64,000 nucleotides of DNA from Basidiobolus meristosporus CBS 931.73. Taxonomy: Eukaryota > Basidiobolomycota > Basidiobolomycetes > Basidiobolales > Basidiobolaceae. Shown piece after piece: positions 1 through 10,956 of the stretch. The translations under genes were made by a program, and so were the position numbers. Positions within the stretch are counted from its first letter, which is position 1; the number at the start of each line of letters is the position of its first letter. Under the pieces are notes generated by a model, which did no database searches, had not been told where the DNA came from, and saw nothing but the letters and a program-made list of their open reading frames with translations. The stretch spans positions 46,589 through 110,588 of the forward strand of contig MCFE01000260.1 in NCBI GenBank assembly GCA_002104905.1. Reading direction: 5' to 3'.

Positions 1-48
1 CCAATCTGATTCATGCACCAAGTTGAGCTGTGCAACTTGATCTAATCT

Positions 49-1251
49 TCATAAGGTGTCTGCAACCATGTTGTTTTTTCCAGGGCAGTAGACAATCTCC
101 AAGTCAAATTGCTGAATGTATTCACTCCATCTGGTCATTCCTCTAGAGAGTACCTTTGAAGTAAATATATACTTGAGGGAGGCTTGATCAGTCTTTACAG
201 TGCATTTGACTCCTTCAATATAGCATCTCCATGTCTTCAAACAGTGTATTATAGCCAGCCTCTGCTTCTCATGCACTGGATAGTTCTGTTCTGCTGAGTT
301 CAGTTTCTTGAATTCAAAGGCAACAGGGTAGTCCTTTCCCCCATGTTCTTGGCTCAACACTCCACCATTTGCATAATTTGAAGCATTTGTGCACAGAGTA
401 AACTCTTTTCTGAAGTCGGGTATTTTTAAGCTTGGCACCTTAGCAAGTTCATTCTTTAGTGTCTGGAAGGCAGATTCACAAGCTATGTCCCACTTGTAGG
501 TATTGTCTTTCTTGAGGATATCAGTTAAAGGGGCTGCAATACTTCCAAAGGAATTGACAAATTGCCAATAATAGGGAGCCATTCCAAGGAATGATCTGAG
601 CTCTAATATGCTATGGAGCTGCTTCAGATTCTTGATAACTTCAACTTTCTTAGGGTCTAAGATTACTCCTGTGCTAGTCACTATGTGCCCCAGATATTCA
701 AAATGTTCCTTGAAGAATTCACACTTGGGTAGCTTACCATAAAGCTTGTTCTCTCTTAGCTTCTTTAAGACCTCTTCAATGTGCACCAAGTGATCCTCTT
801 CTGTCTTGCTGTACATCAATATATCATCTAGGTAGATTATGACAAACTTTTTTAAGTACTCCTGAAAGACAGTCTGCATCAGGGTCATGAATGTTGCAGG
901 GGCATTAGTGAGGCCAAAACTCATGACTAAGTACTTGTAATGTCCACATCTGGTCCTGAATGCTGTCTTAGGGATGTCTTCTAGCTTCACCCTGATTTGA
1001 TTGTATCCCAATGTGAGGTCAATCTTGCTGAAAATAGTGGCTCTGTTGAGTTGGTCCAAGAGCTCATCAATCCAAGGTATGGGGTACTTATTCTTCACGG
1101 TAACTGAGTTGAGGGCTCTGTAGTCAATGCACATCCTAAGTGTTCCATCCTTCTTCTTCACAAAAGGTACAGGTGCTCCCCAAGGTGACTTGCTGGGTCT
1201 GATATATCCTTGCTCCAGTAACTGATCTATTTGTATCTTCATCTCTTCCAA
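49..1251 (-). pseudogene. gypsy pol: reverse transcriptase and RNase H, 400 codons, inactivated
   Basis: The translation starts in the palm/finger region ([16 protein letters not shown], then the DYRALN motif), has the polymerase core YLDD near residue 140, and continues through the connection into an RNase H domain. The RT core looks intact. The RNase H does not: the first acidic residue of the usual T-D-A-S motif is N (TNAS near residue 290), and the segment that reads EKELLAI in the copy at 17529-17969 reads EKQRLAI here. A TGA ends the frame where the other copy continues with S-R-L-E-Q. Upstream the protease lies in another frame. I call it a dead pol. The Met at the start is internal to the polyprotein and is not a real initiation site. 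Confidence 0.9.
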
Positions 1252-1305
1252 CTCAATGGACTCATTCTATAAGGTGTCTTACTCACTGGAGGGCTATCAC
1301 CTGTT

Positions 1306-1866
1306 TCAATGGCATGATCCACATCTCTGACTGGTAGTAGGCTTACAAGCTCTTCTGGAAATACATCTGAATGCTCCTTCAAAAGAGTCTGGACCTAAAT
1401 AACCAGGTTTTCCCAAGTACAAGGCCAAACTTGCAGTTCCCAAATATATAGGCCTGTAGATCTTCTTCATAGTCATGATCTTCATCCTTACTGGCTGATT
1501 AATACGGTTGATTATGTGAGAGTTCCCATCAACTGTTGAGACTGTAACTGATTTGGTGGGTTCCAAGTTGATTCCAGCTTTCAAAGCAAATTGCTCTGAC
1601 ATGTACTCATGCAATGCTCCTAAGTAAATCATGAGCTTGGCAGGTATTCCATTGAATACTCCATTCAAGTATAATAGCTTTCCTGAGTTTGAGGTCATCT
1701 GGGATAGGTATTCTTCTGTCATATGGAAGGTGAGCTCTGAGTCTTCTTCAAGTTCATCCTCCATGTTACTACGCTTCATGGCCTCAACATGGTAAAGGCT
1801 CTTGATGGCTGGTGTCCATTTCTTCTCTGAAGGCAGTGCTTTGCAATATGTCCCTGCTGGTGGCAA
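1306..1866 (-). pseudogene. gypsy retropepsin-like segment with the catalytic triad lost
   Basis: About 186 codons. The segment G-K-L-L-Y-L-N-G-V-F-N-G followed by ALHEYMSEQFA has the layout of a Ty3/gypsy aspartic protease, in which a D-S-G-A triplet normally precedes a hydrophobic H/N-x-F/M-I/S stretch. Here the position reads Y-L-G-A, so the catalytic Asp and Ser are gone. The following region (motif TVSTVDGNSH) is the usual flap and second lobe. Family assignment rests on this layout and on position between gag and RT. Confidence 0.7.
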
Positions 1867-1999
1867 TTGAAGTAAAGTCCTTTCTTCTTACATTCTTCTG
1901 CATAGCATCTATTTCCATTGGCACAGCTTCTGATTGTCTTCTTTCATAGTGATTATAACCTCTCTGATTAGTGATTGTGGGCTTCCCAACTCCAGACAT
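1784..1999 (-). pseudogene. gypsy gag nucleocapsid region with a broken zinc knuckle
   Basis: Around 1843-1890 the minus strand, in a frame different from its neighbours, encodes a CCHC-type knuckle (C-x2-C-x4-H-x4-C) in which the first Cys codon is TAC (Tyr): Y-F-N-C-H-Q-Q-G-H-I-A-K-H-C. The frame on either side is shifted, so Gag and Pol cannot be joined without a frame change. The Cys-to-Tyr change is a G-to-A on the coding strand. Confidence 0.65.
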
Positions 2000-2333
2000 A
2001 GCTGAGTCATAGTCAATGGCAATCTTGATGGCTTCTTCAATAGTCTGAGGTCTTTAATACCTCACTTCCCTACAAGTTCTTTCTTTCAATCCATCAATAA
2101 AGTATTCAACTTGATCCAGAGGGTCTATTCATTTGAATGGTCCTTTCTTTAAGTTTGTCCAAGTAGACATCTATATTCATAGATGTACTCTTGAGCCATT
2201 CCTTTCTGTTGGAGTGTCTTTGACTTTCTTCTTAGTAGTTTCTGTTGGTGTGGGGGCTCAAAGGCATCCTGAATTTCCAACACAACCTCATCCCAGGTAG
2301 ATATTGTAGAGCATACCATTATGGTGGCTGACC

Positions 2334-2612
2334 TTATCTTGTTGTGGTGCCACTGTAAAGCTGCATCTGCCAGTTAAGAGGCTGCATAATGTAATGTGCT
2401 TTCTGGAGCAATTCCTTTAGCCTTGAAAGCTTCTTCAGTCTGGAAGAGCCAAGTCCCAGGTTTTCATTGACCCTACCATGGTACCGGCTGACCTTCACAC
2501 TAAAGTTGCTCTTGACGGGGTTTTGCTGGCTTTGGGCCATGGTAGTCATTCCTTGTTGCTGTTGGGCCAGGATTTGTTGCATAGCATTCTCCCATTCTTG
2601 ATTTTTGGACAT
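2334..2612 (-). pseudogene. gypsy gag N-terminal part
   Basis: A 92-codon frame begins with a Gln-rich helix (QQILAQQQQ near residues 12-20), typical of the N-terminus of Ty3/gypsy Gag polyproteins. It lies immediately inside the 5' LTR. The rest of gag (about 2000-2330) is out of frame. No catalytic function is expected; Gag would have been the structural particle protein. Confidence 0.55.
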
Positions 2613-2690
2613 CTTGAGGGAGGCTTCTTCTTTCTTCAGGAGGGAGGTTTCTGGTTATCGCTGCTACCAATGCTACCAGTCCTGGTATAA

Positions 2691-3039
2691 GAGTTGTAGA
2701 GGAATAGGGAGTTTAGCTAGTATTGTATTCACTAAAACTTGAACTGATCTTTATTGAGATTCCAGCAGCTCCTTAAATACATTTTGTCAGATCAATTGCT
2801 GACTAATTGTATTTCCTAATGTAGGTTGTGGCTGATGACTCATTTGATTGCATCATCATCACCCACTAAGAGCCTACCTAATACATTTATTTCTGTCTGA
2901 TAAGGATCTGCTGATTCATTTGCTGACTAATGCTACCTATTTATTAGATAATACTGAAATACTGATAACCTAAACATATAACTTATTGATTTGACTAAGA
3001 ACTGATCTAACTTAAATATTCAAGCAGCAGATCACAACA
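2691..3039 (-). repeat. 5' LTR of the gypsy-type element
   Basis: On the minus strand the block starts with TGTTGTGATC at 3039 and ends close to the beginning of gag near 2690. A TGG-containing stretch just inside it (around 2660-2680) could be the primer-binding site. The inner border is uncertain by about 25 bases because the partner LTR lies outside the window. Confidence 0.55.
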
Positions 3040-3223
3040 TAGGTATGGGAAGGGATATGCTACATGAAAAGGGAATGGACCACAAGTTCTGGGCTGAATT
3101 TATTGCTACTATGGTAAAAATTGGAAAAATATGCACAACTGCAGCACTACATGATTGTACACCCTTTGAAGCATATACAAAATCAGACCTTTGGCACCTC
3201 AGGGCCCTTGGCAGTGATGACTC
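3040..3223 (+). pseudogene. Ty1/copia integrase fragment, left part
   Basis: From 3045 the translation contains MLHEKGMDHKFWAEFIAT, then CTPFEAYT and HLRALGSD. This is the end of the copia integrase core and the start of its C-terminal region. The fragment stops where the CACTA-like element begins and its continuation is picked up again at 5241. It is the oldest layer of the nest in this part of the window. Confidence 0.8.
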
Positions 3224-3910
3224 CTCATAAAAAATTGTTTTGATGATCCTGTCAGTAGGCTGTCTTGAATCTGAAGTCCCATGACTAAGAGGTATTTGTC
3301 CCATCAGAACATCTTGCAAAGACCATCAAATAATAATTGCACTCCAGATTTCCAAAATATTTGATCAAAATTTTTCATCACAACAATGAAATTATGGCTT
3401 TTGCTTGATTCCCTGCCATTTATCTCTGTTTCTGATCCTGGACACTCTGGCATCTCCTACATTTGTGTGCATTGATTGGTTATTGCCTCTTTTTTACACT
3501 CCTTACTTCCTAACTCAACTATTTTGCTTACTTTTTGTGCCAGAGGGTATTTGTTGGGGCAAAAGCTTTCCACTGGGGGCAATGCATTTGCTTTTCAACA
3601 ATATCCCTATACTAACAACATAGTTATACATGGGGCCTTTGAATCTAAATGAGCCCTTTAAGATGCTGGAGAAATTTGAAAAAATTGGCAAGATATTACA
3701 CAGTGTCTGCTATCCTAAGTACTTCTCACAGGCTCCAATCAACATTCATATGCTTATGCAACTATACATTGCAAGGACTAGGTGAGCTGGATATGTATTG
3801 ATTCAATTGGCCTTGTGAAGCCATTTCTACCAAGAGTACACTTGGAGTATTGAGAATCACATGTTGACATTGTAAGAATAATTATCCAGAAGCAGATCAC
3901 CAATGCCAAC

Positions 3911-4216
3911 TTGATGCATCTACAGCTTTTGTGCAAGGTGCTTGCAATGGGATTTGAGTGGCTATATTACAAGCATACAGCAGAACTCCTAGATCTCTGC
4001 TGCTACTGTATCCATTCTCTACTCCATCTTGCTTGGTGTGCTGAGAATATTGGACCATGCTTCACCTTTTGGGAGTTTCCCATTGAGCAAATGTGTGGGG
4101 AGATAGGAACACAAGTTAAGTTGCAGGTACTACCATATCCCAATCTCATCAAGAATATTACCTTCAAGTCCATCATTGATGAGATGAGTTGGCACATGGA
4201 GGACACCCAGGAATAG
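3911..4216 (+). pseudogene. CMC/CACTA transposase-associated domain fragment
   Basis: About 100 codons. The segment with IHSLLHLAW, then GPCFTFWEFPIEQMCGEI and LPYPNL resembles the conserved block H-x-L-L-H, then W-x-F-P-M-E-R-x-C-G, found C-terminal to the catalytic core of fungal CACTA-like transposases. The upstream part (about 3640-3910) shows broken similarity in the same sense. No intact catalytic core is present, so it cannot be autonomous. Assignment is from remembered family motifs and should be treated as moderate. Confidence 0.5.
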
Positions 4217-4529
4217 CTGGAAGATACTAAGGACAAATGTGCACATGGAGACACCTATGCCTCTGGCATTAAGAAGCTAAGCAGCCCCAATATGTGGGTA
4301 ATCAGTTATGTAATGCAAAGTTGGATTGGGTGCAACAAGCAACTAATTTTTATTAGGAAAACTCTACCAAGATATGCTGGATTTCTTGGTCACAAGGCTA
4401 TTTCTGCACCATTCAATACAAAATTCAGACAAACAAGAGCCAAATGCACCTGTACAGGGGTATAGAATCCAGCAGGGAGAAGGAATATATTGGCTAGGTG
4501 TCAAGATGTTCTTTGTAGATATTCATTAG

Positions 4530-4763
4530 TTGTTGATGGCAGAAGTGATGGCAACCAAGCATATGTTTGCAAGATTTATAAGTTACCAGCAATACAAGGA
4601 ATATGGCAACTTTGCAAATATCACACTGAAAAGCCGTAAAGTTCAGGTGATAGAAGTATGTCAGCTGCCACAGATTGGCGTGTTTGTAGAGGTTAGTAAG
4701 CAGGAGGCCATAGTATTTTTTGATTCAAACTATATGTGGAATACCCAAGGTAGTAGAGGGTAA
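4530..4763 (+). pseudogene. conserved C-terminal domain of the CACTA-like element protein
   Basis: A 77-codon frame is preserved in parallel at 13443-13715 in copy 2. Shared stretches include TKHMFAR, YQQYK, YGNFA, ITLKS and VEVSKQEAIVFFDSNYMW, and both frames end at the same stop. The strand-rich pattern fits the small domain that often closes CMC transposases. Conservation of frame between two otherwise diverged copies indicates it was once under selection in the parent element. Confidence 0.5.
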
Positions 4764-5240
4764 GCAAATAAAGAGGGGTCATTCTACAGTGGAATATATG
4801 AACTCCACAAGGGGAGGTAGAGAAAGAAAACACCATTTGGTAAGTTGGTATGGTGATAATATACAGAACTAGCTGTAGGCCACTATACTGCTGTGATAAT
4901 GCCATCAGAGGCTTGCAAAGAGGCCATCAAAACACTGTCAATTTTTTGGCCATATAAGGCAATTGGATGTACTGGCCATTTAGATCCACTCAAATAGTGG
5001 TAAAGCACACTAAGACCACAACAATGCCATGCCACCCTAGGCAAAGCACCATACAAACACTGTTATATTATTAAACTTTATTTGGCTCTAAAATTAGCAA
5101 GATGCTGTTGTTATTCCATCATAAGATTGTGTCAATGCCCATTAAATCCAAGCTGCTGGTATTATAGCAGTTTGCTGACAGGATCTTGATGGCCAATCTA
5201 GATTGGATCTACCTGCAGGAGCAAATTACTTTTCATAGGG

Positions 5241-5648
5241 TGTTTACTACATCCTGAGCAAAAATGCTCATAATTGGAACCAAAAAGTAGAAAAGGAATC
5301 TTCCTTGGCTATTGTGAAGATACTACAGGGTATTGAGTATATGAGTGCAAAAATCAGATGCTGAACAGGAGGAGGGATGCTGTATTTGGGGAGAACTTGG
5401 ATAAGAAAGCCACTGAGGTCATTGGCTGGCTACCGGATAATATAATCACCACTAATGTGGAAGAAACACACCTAATCAGCAAGATACAGAAGAAAACTCT
5501 ACCAGTTCCATGAAGAATCTTATCTTCCTATATGTGCTAAACCCCAGAATCTGGAACAAGTGATGCAAAGTCCAGATGCTACTATGTGGCACCAAGCCAT
5601 GGAGGAAGAGTATCAATCACAGTTAATGGCTGAAACTTCAAACTGGTA
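5241..5648 (+). pseudogene. Ty1/copia integrase C-terminus to RT N-terminus, right part of the split fragment
   Basis: Continues the frame interrupted at 3223. Translated pieces include SRKGIFLGYCEDTTGY, the copia motif after the integrase core, then QMLNRRRDAVF, and later QNLEQVMQSPDATMWHQAMEEEYQS at the start of the reverse transcriptase. It contains at least one stop and ends at a TAG near 5647, directly against a minus-strand copia LTR. Confidence 0.8.
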
Positions 5649-5832
5649 GATGTTGCTGCAAGAGTCTTGGAGAAGTTGGAAGTGATTGGGAGAACAAATA
5701 GATTATTTAATTTTCACTTGATGATTAACTGAATGTAAAAGTGATATCTTTACTTTTACAAGGTCTCAGCATAACAAACATGCAAAGTAGGTGAAGGAAG
5801 TTCCTAAGAGCATGTGTGCAAGGTTTGAGGCT
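5649..5832 (-). repeat. partial Ty1/copia LTR
   Basis: The reverse complement matches the inner part of the LTRs at 60156-60504 and 61105-61454: GAGTCTTGG near 5665, the TACTTTTAC arm near 5751 and the CATGTGTGCAAGGTTTG stretch. It is joined at about 5833 directly to RNase H coding sequence, so the outer half of this LTR and the end of pol have been lost by deletion. Confidence 0.75.
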
Positions 5833-7545
5833 ACTTTAGCTAGGTTATTTTCTAAAGCTTCATGTATGGAATGATGTCTAATATCTAGGTGCTTAGCTTT
5901 AGCATGAAAAGCTTGACTTCTACTTAATTGGGAGATTTTTGATTATCTTGAAATAGAATATTAGGTGTCTTTTGACATGGGCCTAAATATTAAAAGCTCC
6001 CTTAACCACATTGCTTTGTTTGTAGTTTCACCAGCTGCCATATACTCTGCCTCTGTGGAAGAAAGTGCTCCAGTTGGTTGCTTTCTTGAATTTCTTGAAG
6101 TTGCTCCTTTACAGTAAAGAATGGTGTAACCTGTGGTAGCTCTTCTGTCTACCAAATATTGTCCCCATTCAGCATCAGAGTCTCCCACTAGATTATGTTT
6201 GGAATGCTTATAACTGTATCTTAAGCAGATATCAGAAGTTTCTTTTAGGTATCTAAAAATCCTCTTAACTGCTGCAATATGATCAAATCCATAATTCTGA
6301 TTATACTGGCCAACAAGTTCTACTGAATATGAGATATCTGGAAGTGTTCCAAGCATGATATACATCAGACTGCCAATCATAGATTGATAAGGAAAGTCAG
6401 GGCTTTCAGATGGCCCTAAGCTCTCTTAATTCTTTTGCATTTTGACCAAGGTAAGGTTTGTCTTCATTGGGGTAGCTGCCTGTTTAAAGTCTTCTATTTG
6501 GTACTTCATTGTATATCAGGAATATACTTGGATAGGTTTAAGGTGATAGTCTGGGTACTTTTGTCTATGGAGAACTTTATCCCAAAGTAGTACCTGAGAT
6601 CTCCCAGACTGGACATCTTGAGCTCTTTAGATAGGCTGGACTCAGCTTCTTCCAATGTTTGTAGGTTGTTGGTGGCTATGATAAGATCATCCACATAGAG
6701 TGCTGATAGAGCTGGACTTGTTCTATCTGGCTTAGAGTATATGCTACAGTCATCATTACTTCTTTTGAAACTCAAGGTTTCCAAATAATAGTCTATTTTA
6801 CAATTCCAGGCTCTTGGTGATTGTTTGAGTCCATATAGAGACTTTTTAAGCTTGCAGACCAAATGGGGGTTATCTTGATCAAGAAAACCCATTGGCCTGG
6901 TCCCTATACATGTTCTCATCAAGTTCTTCATTCAAAATGCAGTTCTTACATTCACTTGATGTATAAAAAACTTACATTTGGCTGCAATAGCTAATATGAG
7001 TCAGATGAAATCAAACTTGTCAACAGGTGCAAATGTCTCAATAAAGTCAAGTCCCTTTGTTTGAGAATGCCCTTTGGCCACCAGTATTGCTTTGTATCTT
7101 TTAACTTGCCATCAGCCATGTATTTTGTCATAAGGACTCATTTGCAACCAGTGGATTTTTGGTTGATTGATAATTGGACTAAGTCCCAAGTTTGATTTTC
7201 CATCAGGGCCTGATATTCCTCAGTCATTGCAGATCTCCAAAACTTTGTCTGAGGGCTATTTACGCCCTCTTTTACAGTCTGGAGTATGTCAGTATGGACT
7301 GAATAGGCATAGGATAAGTTTGTACCCTCATTGATATAGAAATTTGGGCTTTTTTTGTCTCTTTGCATCTCTGTGCATTTGATGCTGGAGTGATCACTTC
7401 TGGAATATTCTTGGGCACTGCTTCAGGTTGAGCCACAGTTGTAGAGTCCTCTGCAGTGAGAACATCTTCACTGTTTTGCTGTGATTCAATCCTGTCAATT
7501 GGTGGACTTAAGTTCAGATTTTTGTTATCATCTGATGTTGTATAT
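5833..7545 (-). pseudogene. minus-strand Ty1/copia pol, 3' half: linker, RT and RNase H
   Basis: Reading the minus strand from 7545: a Pro/Ser/Glu-rich linker (TTVAQPEAVPKNIPEV), the RT start (FWRSAMTEEYQALMENQTW), the RT core with YVDD near 6685 (ALYVDDLIIATNN), then DLRYYFGIKF, the RT end at 5961-6380, and RNase H (GDSDAEWG, LSSTEAEYMAAGE, and FHAKAKHLDIRHH near 5860). The same linker and RT start occur in the plus-strand element at 63660-64000, proving one family. Stops and frameshifts break it into at least four frames, so it is dead. The 5' half of the same element lies at 15939-16686, on the far side of the inserted Harbinger composite. Confidence 0.9.
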
Positions 7546-7548
7546 AGT

Positions 7549-7573
7549 AGACTTGTTCCATCGTACTGTGCCA
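7549..7573 (+). repeat. left terminal inverted repeat of the Harbinger composite
   Basis: The first ten bases AGACTTGTTC are perfectly complementary to both right ends (11994-12003 and 15926-15935). Similarity continues, imperfectly, to the first GTGCCA. The flanking AGT at 7546-7548 is the proposed target duplication. Confidence 0.8.
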
Positions 7574-7710
7574 GGGCGCGCAGCGTGATCTGCAGTTGCA
7601 AAGAACAATCAGGCGCAATATTATAGCTACCAGAAGGCAGGATTGTTCTTGGACAATTTTGCACTATGCAGGACAATCTCGCACACTATGGCACAATCTG
7701 ACACGATGAG

Positions 7711-7734
7711 GTTGGCGCGGATGATTGCGCCAAC
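7711..7734. repeat. perfect 8-bp inverted repeat near the Harbinger left end
   Basis: GTTGGCGC at 7711-7718 and GCGCCAAC at 7727-7734 are separated by 8 bases. The surrounding 200 bases are rich in GCGC and GCAC words, unlike the AT-rich flanks, as expected of a subterminal protein-binding region. Function is inferred. Confidence 0.6.
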
Positions 7735-8290
7735 TTGTAATGTTTGCATCACGTGCGCAATTGGATACCGCTTTAATGGCAGGTAAAATCCGGTATTTGT
7801 ATATGTTTCTTTAATGTAAATGGAAATAAATGTGTATCACACTATAACTACACTGATACTTACCATTTTGGTTACCCTCACTCCAATTGGACGGCATCTC
7901 AGTGGTTAATTGGTCCAAAAGTATCCTGAAGCTGGCAGCCCCCAATTGGCTCATTGACTACTGAAAAAGCTACCTGATTTGCCATCAAATATCCCATTTT
8001 GCCCATTGAGCAAGTAAATCCCTGATCCTAGTGATTGGACAAGGTGTCATAGCTAGTACGCAAGCGATCGTGTAGGTGCAAAACAGATCCAATAGCTGCA
8101 CTGGTATTACAGATGACGTAAATATATGCAGGGTGTTTATTTATAGGGGTTCTGTCTCAAATGTGAGACAACCTTGATATTACTTATATCAAAAATTTGA
8201 TGATCACTGATTTGCAGTGGCTTGATTGGGATTGCAAAAAAAAAGGGTTGTTGGGATCATTGCAAATGTGAGCAATTCAAAGCAATTGCA

Positions 8291-9541
8291 TCATCTTCTC
8301 CTGGGTTTTTTTCTCACAAGGATTACTACTGAAGCATTTGGTAGTGACTCACTTTGCACACCTATACTACTTCCTGGCTGACTATCATCTTGGCTACTTG
8401 TGTATTTGTAGTCAGTATTTTGCCTCCTAGTTGATGAGTGCAATGCTGCAGCTTGGCCGTGCTGAATTGCTCCAACTAAACCAACTGAACCGGCCTGTAG
8501 TGCCACGCGCTGACGCGTTCTTTTACTTGCCAAGGGCTCTAGTGGTTGAGGCACTTCATGTTGGTCATCATCAGTCAGTTCACCAGAAGTAACTTGCTGA
8601 TGGTCAGGCAAAATGGCACGCGCAGGCGCGCCTTGACGGGTTGAGATGGCCCTTGGCTGAGTTCAATGTGATGCCGCATGTTGACGCAACTTGGTCCGCT
8701 CCAATGGACTTGTGTCTAAATGAGCAGTTTGGCAAGTTCTTGTAGTTTTGCTCTGAAGCACACACGTTGACTTGATGCGGGGCGTTCTGGTAAAGGGTGT
8801 TGGCATGGTCTGGACTGACGTGTGCCGGCGCGCTGTGGTTGCAAGAGATGGTAGGGAATCCAGCAAGGTGTGCTGGCGCAATCTGGACAATGTTGCTTGC
8901 GGTCTATATTCTTCCTCCTGAAGCTCACCATCTGATACCTCAAGGTATTCACTTACCCTCTGTCTGATACTTTGGAGCTGTTGCCTGGATGAGTCCTGTG
9001 TATATTGCTCTTGGAAGCCACTTAGCTCTACTAATATATCACGTAGTACATTAGTCATTTGAGGCAAAAACTCATTCAAAATCTCTTTGGTTCCTGAAGT
9101 TGAGGCACAAATGGACGCGTATGGCCCGTACTGTGCAAATTGCGCGCAAAATTGTTCCCGCGCGGCTTCTTTGTCAAATCCCCTCACTCTCAGCTCATTC
9201 TTGATTTCAATACTTGGCTTGTTATATATCTTTTTACATACATTGGCTGGCATCTTGATGTAGAACTCATGCCACAGCTTTCTACTCAGATTCTTCCATC
9301 TTTGTTGACTCTCTGAGGTATCTAGTTCTGCTAGATTAATCAGTAGTGCCCAGATATCTGTATGAAGGCTCATCATAGACACTTGTGCCATACTAAAATC
9401 ATTTGGCAAGAACTCAAATGGATCCAACATTGACTTTTCCGGTCCAGTGTGGTGGTGTATAGGTCCAAGGGAGAGATACGTCCAACACTTCTCAAGTGTT
9501 TTGTGTGTGGGGTGTTCACTGGGTGCAATAACCTCTGGCAA
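8291..9541 (-). pseudogene. accessory (second) protein of the Harbinger-like element, one in-frame stop
   Basis: A single minus-strand frame of about 416 codons runs from 9541 to 8291, interrupted by one TGA at 8663-8665; codons on both sides stay in the same frame. The N-terminal half has a predicted helical segment (WALLINLAELDTSESQQRW, then LSRKLWHEFYIKM) and a basic stretch; the C-terminal half is Gln/Ser/Thr/Arg-rich and low in complexity, ending KKPRRR. Harbinger elements usually carry a second, DNA-binding (Myb/SANT-like) gene next to the transposase. Position and divergent orientation fit that role, but I see no clear SANT tryptophan pattern, so the domain is not assigned. A partial second copy is at 12004-12167 plus 14196-14428. 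Confidence 0.6.
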
Positions 9542-10956
9542 AAGCTTGCTAGGAATACTTGGGTTCTGTCTCTAATCTAATGTGAAGGGGAATAAAGCCA
9601 CAAGCTTGTCAAGGGAAAACTATTGAGCTACAATCCCCAACTTAGTTGGTGTCTTAACAAAAGTATGTGCTGGGTTCAGCATCCTTTGAGATGACAATGT
9701 ACTAAAGCTTCCAAAGTCAAAACAACTGTAAACTCCACCAGCAGGGACTTGATAAGAATGCAGCTGTGGCCAATAGTTACAAAGACAGAAAAGTATCTTT
9801 GCCTGTACAAGAACAAACTTGGGAAAGAATCAAATATAATAAAAGATACCTACTCTGAGTATTCCTCACAAGTAGTGCCTCCAAGGTCAGTTGGCTGTCA
9901 GCGCGGTTTCCTGGGAGTGTCCTGTGGTCTGGGGTTGGAAGCTCAGGTAGCAGCAGGTAGCAGTGATCACACTAATCAACAAGTTGGTATATTGATAAAA
10001 GGGATGATGATTTATTGTTGAGGGATAGCCTCCCTTATATACTTTTCTCACTGGCTAAGTGATTACTAATCATGGTGTTACAGAAGGTTCCGGAGATCAA
10101 TAGAAATCTTAATGACATCAGAATGACCTAAGAATGTTCTAAGTAGGTGCCGGAAGGTTCTAAGAGGCACAGCACATCCAACCAATCAAGAAACATTATT
10201 CTGAAACCTGTGTAACATGGGGATACCATATATGGTATGGAAATGGTAGGGATGGTGACATGGGCTGATCATGTGTCATGGGTACTGGCGCAGGTACTTG
10301 CCTAATATAGAAGTACTTATAGCTAGTAATCTTACATAAAGTGAGGGGTAACTTATGCAATAAGGTAAGCAGGTGTGATAGTCAACCGGCTTATGGGATA
10401 GTACTGATTGGGTAAAACAAATGGGATAAAACTGAAATAAGTGTAGTAGAGATATAGGGAAGTAGAAAATAAGGGAATGAGCACATCTGTCAGTGGGTGT
10501 CACTGTCACCCCACTACACCGGACTGCACTTGTGAGCTGGGGGATGGGTTTTGTCTGGGTTGTACTAAACATGAGTTGAGGCTTGGTATGGGGACCATAG
10601 CAACGGATTTGGATACTTATACAGCAGTATATTGGCATCAACCTGGTCTTATATGAAATATATATGAAACTAACATGATTGCTGAATTTTCCATATATTA
10701 TGCATGATGCATCTTGGATTGCGTTGACACGGATCAGATCACATCAATTACAGATTTCCTATTTGATTATAGACCTATGATTAAAGCATCAATAAAAGTA
10801 CCAAGGCATTGTTTGCGGATGATTTTTGCAACATAATGATGGGATACATGGCAATTGATGGAGATTTAACCATAATTTGTTAAAAATTAGATAAATAACG
10901 CAGATCGCGCCAAATCAATTCAAACCACCTCCATACAATCATCCATCAATTTTAAT

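Larger units (their letters stand above)
1..3039 (-). mobile_element. Ty3/gypsy-type LTR retrotransposon, degraded, running off the left edge
   Basis: Reading the minus strand from 3039 leftwards gives a 5' LTR, a gag region with a nucleocapsid-like segment, a retropepsin-like segment, then reverse transcriptase and RNase H. The order protease-RT-RNase H is visible; integrase and the 3' LTR would lie beyond base 1. The frame is broken in several places: gag and protease are split into short frames and pol has a stop near base 49. A second, shorter copy of the same pol lies at 17529-18212 and starts its similarity at the same point, so this is a repeated family. The element abuts a copia integrase remnant at 3040, so it probably inserted into that older element. 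Confidence 0.9.
3224..5240 (+). mobile_element. CACTA-like (CMC) DNA transposon remnant, copy 1
   Basis: About 2.0 kb. The left 315 bases match 12168-12480 and the right 710 bases match 13476-14195, although the interiors of the two copies are unrelated. The right terminus ends in CATAGGG exactly as in copy 2, while the left terminus is diverged (CTCATAAAAAATT instead of CCCTACAAAAAATT). It splits a copia frame: integrase sequence is on both sides (3040-3223 and 5241 onward). Inside are frames resembling parts of fungal CMC-type transposases. Classification rests on terminal sequence, the 3-bp duplication seen for copy 2 and those frames. Confidence 0.7.

Noticed and set aside
3032-3319. 95-codon minus-strand frame
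   Set aside because: It overlaps the border of the gypsy LTR, the copia integrase fragment and the CACTA-like end on the opposite strand, so it cannot be one gene.
3405-3623. 72-codon plus-strand frame rich in Leu and Phe, looking like a membrane protein
   Set aside because: It lies across the left arm of the CACTA-like element, and the matching region of copy 2 (12330-12500) does not keep the frame. Hydrophobicity comes from pyrimidine-rich sequence.
10276-10641. 121-codon minus-strand frame in the Harbinger composite
   Set aside because: It lies in the intergenic part of the Harbinger element. The right half is repeated near 14440-14570 without a shared long frame, and it has no domain feature.
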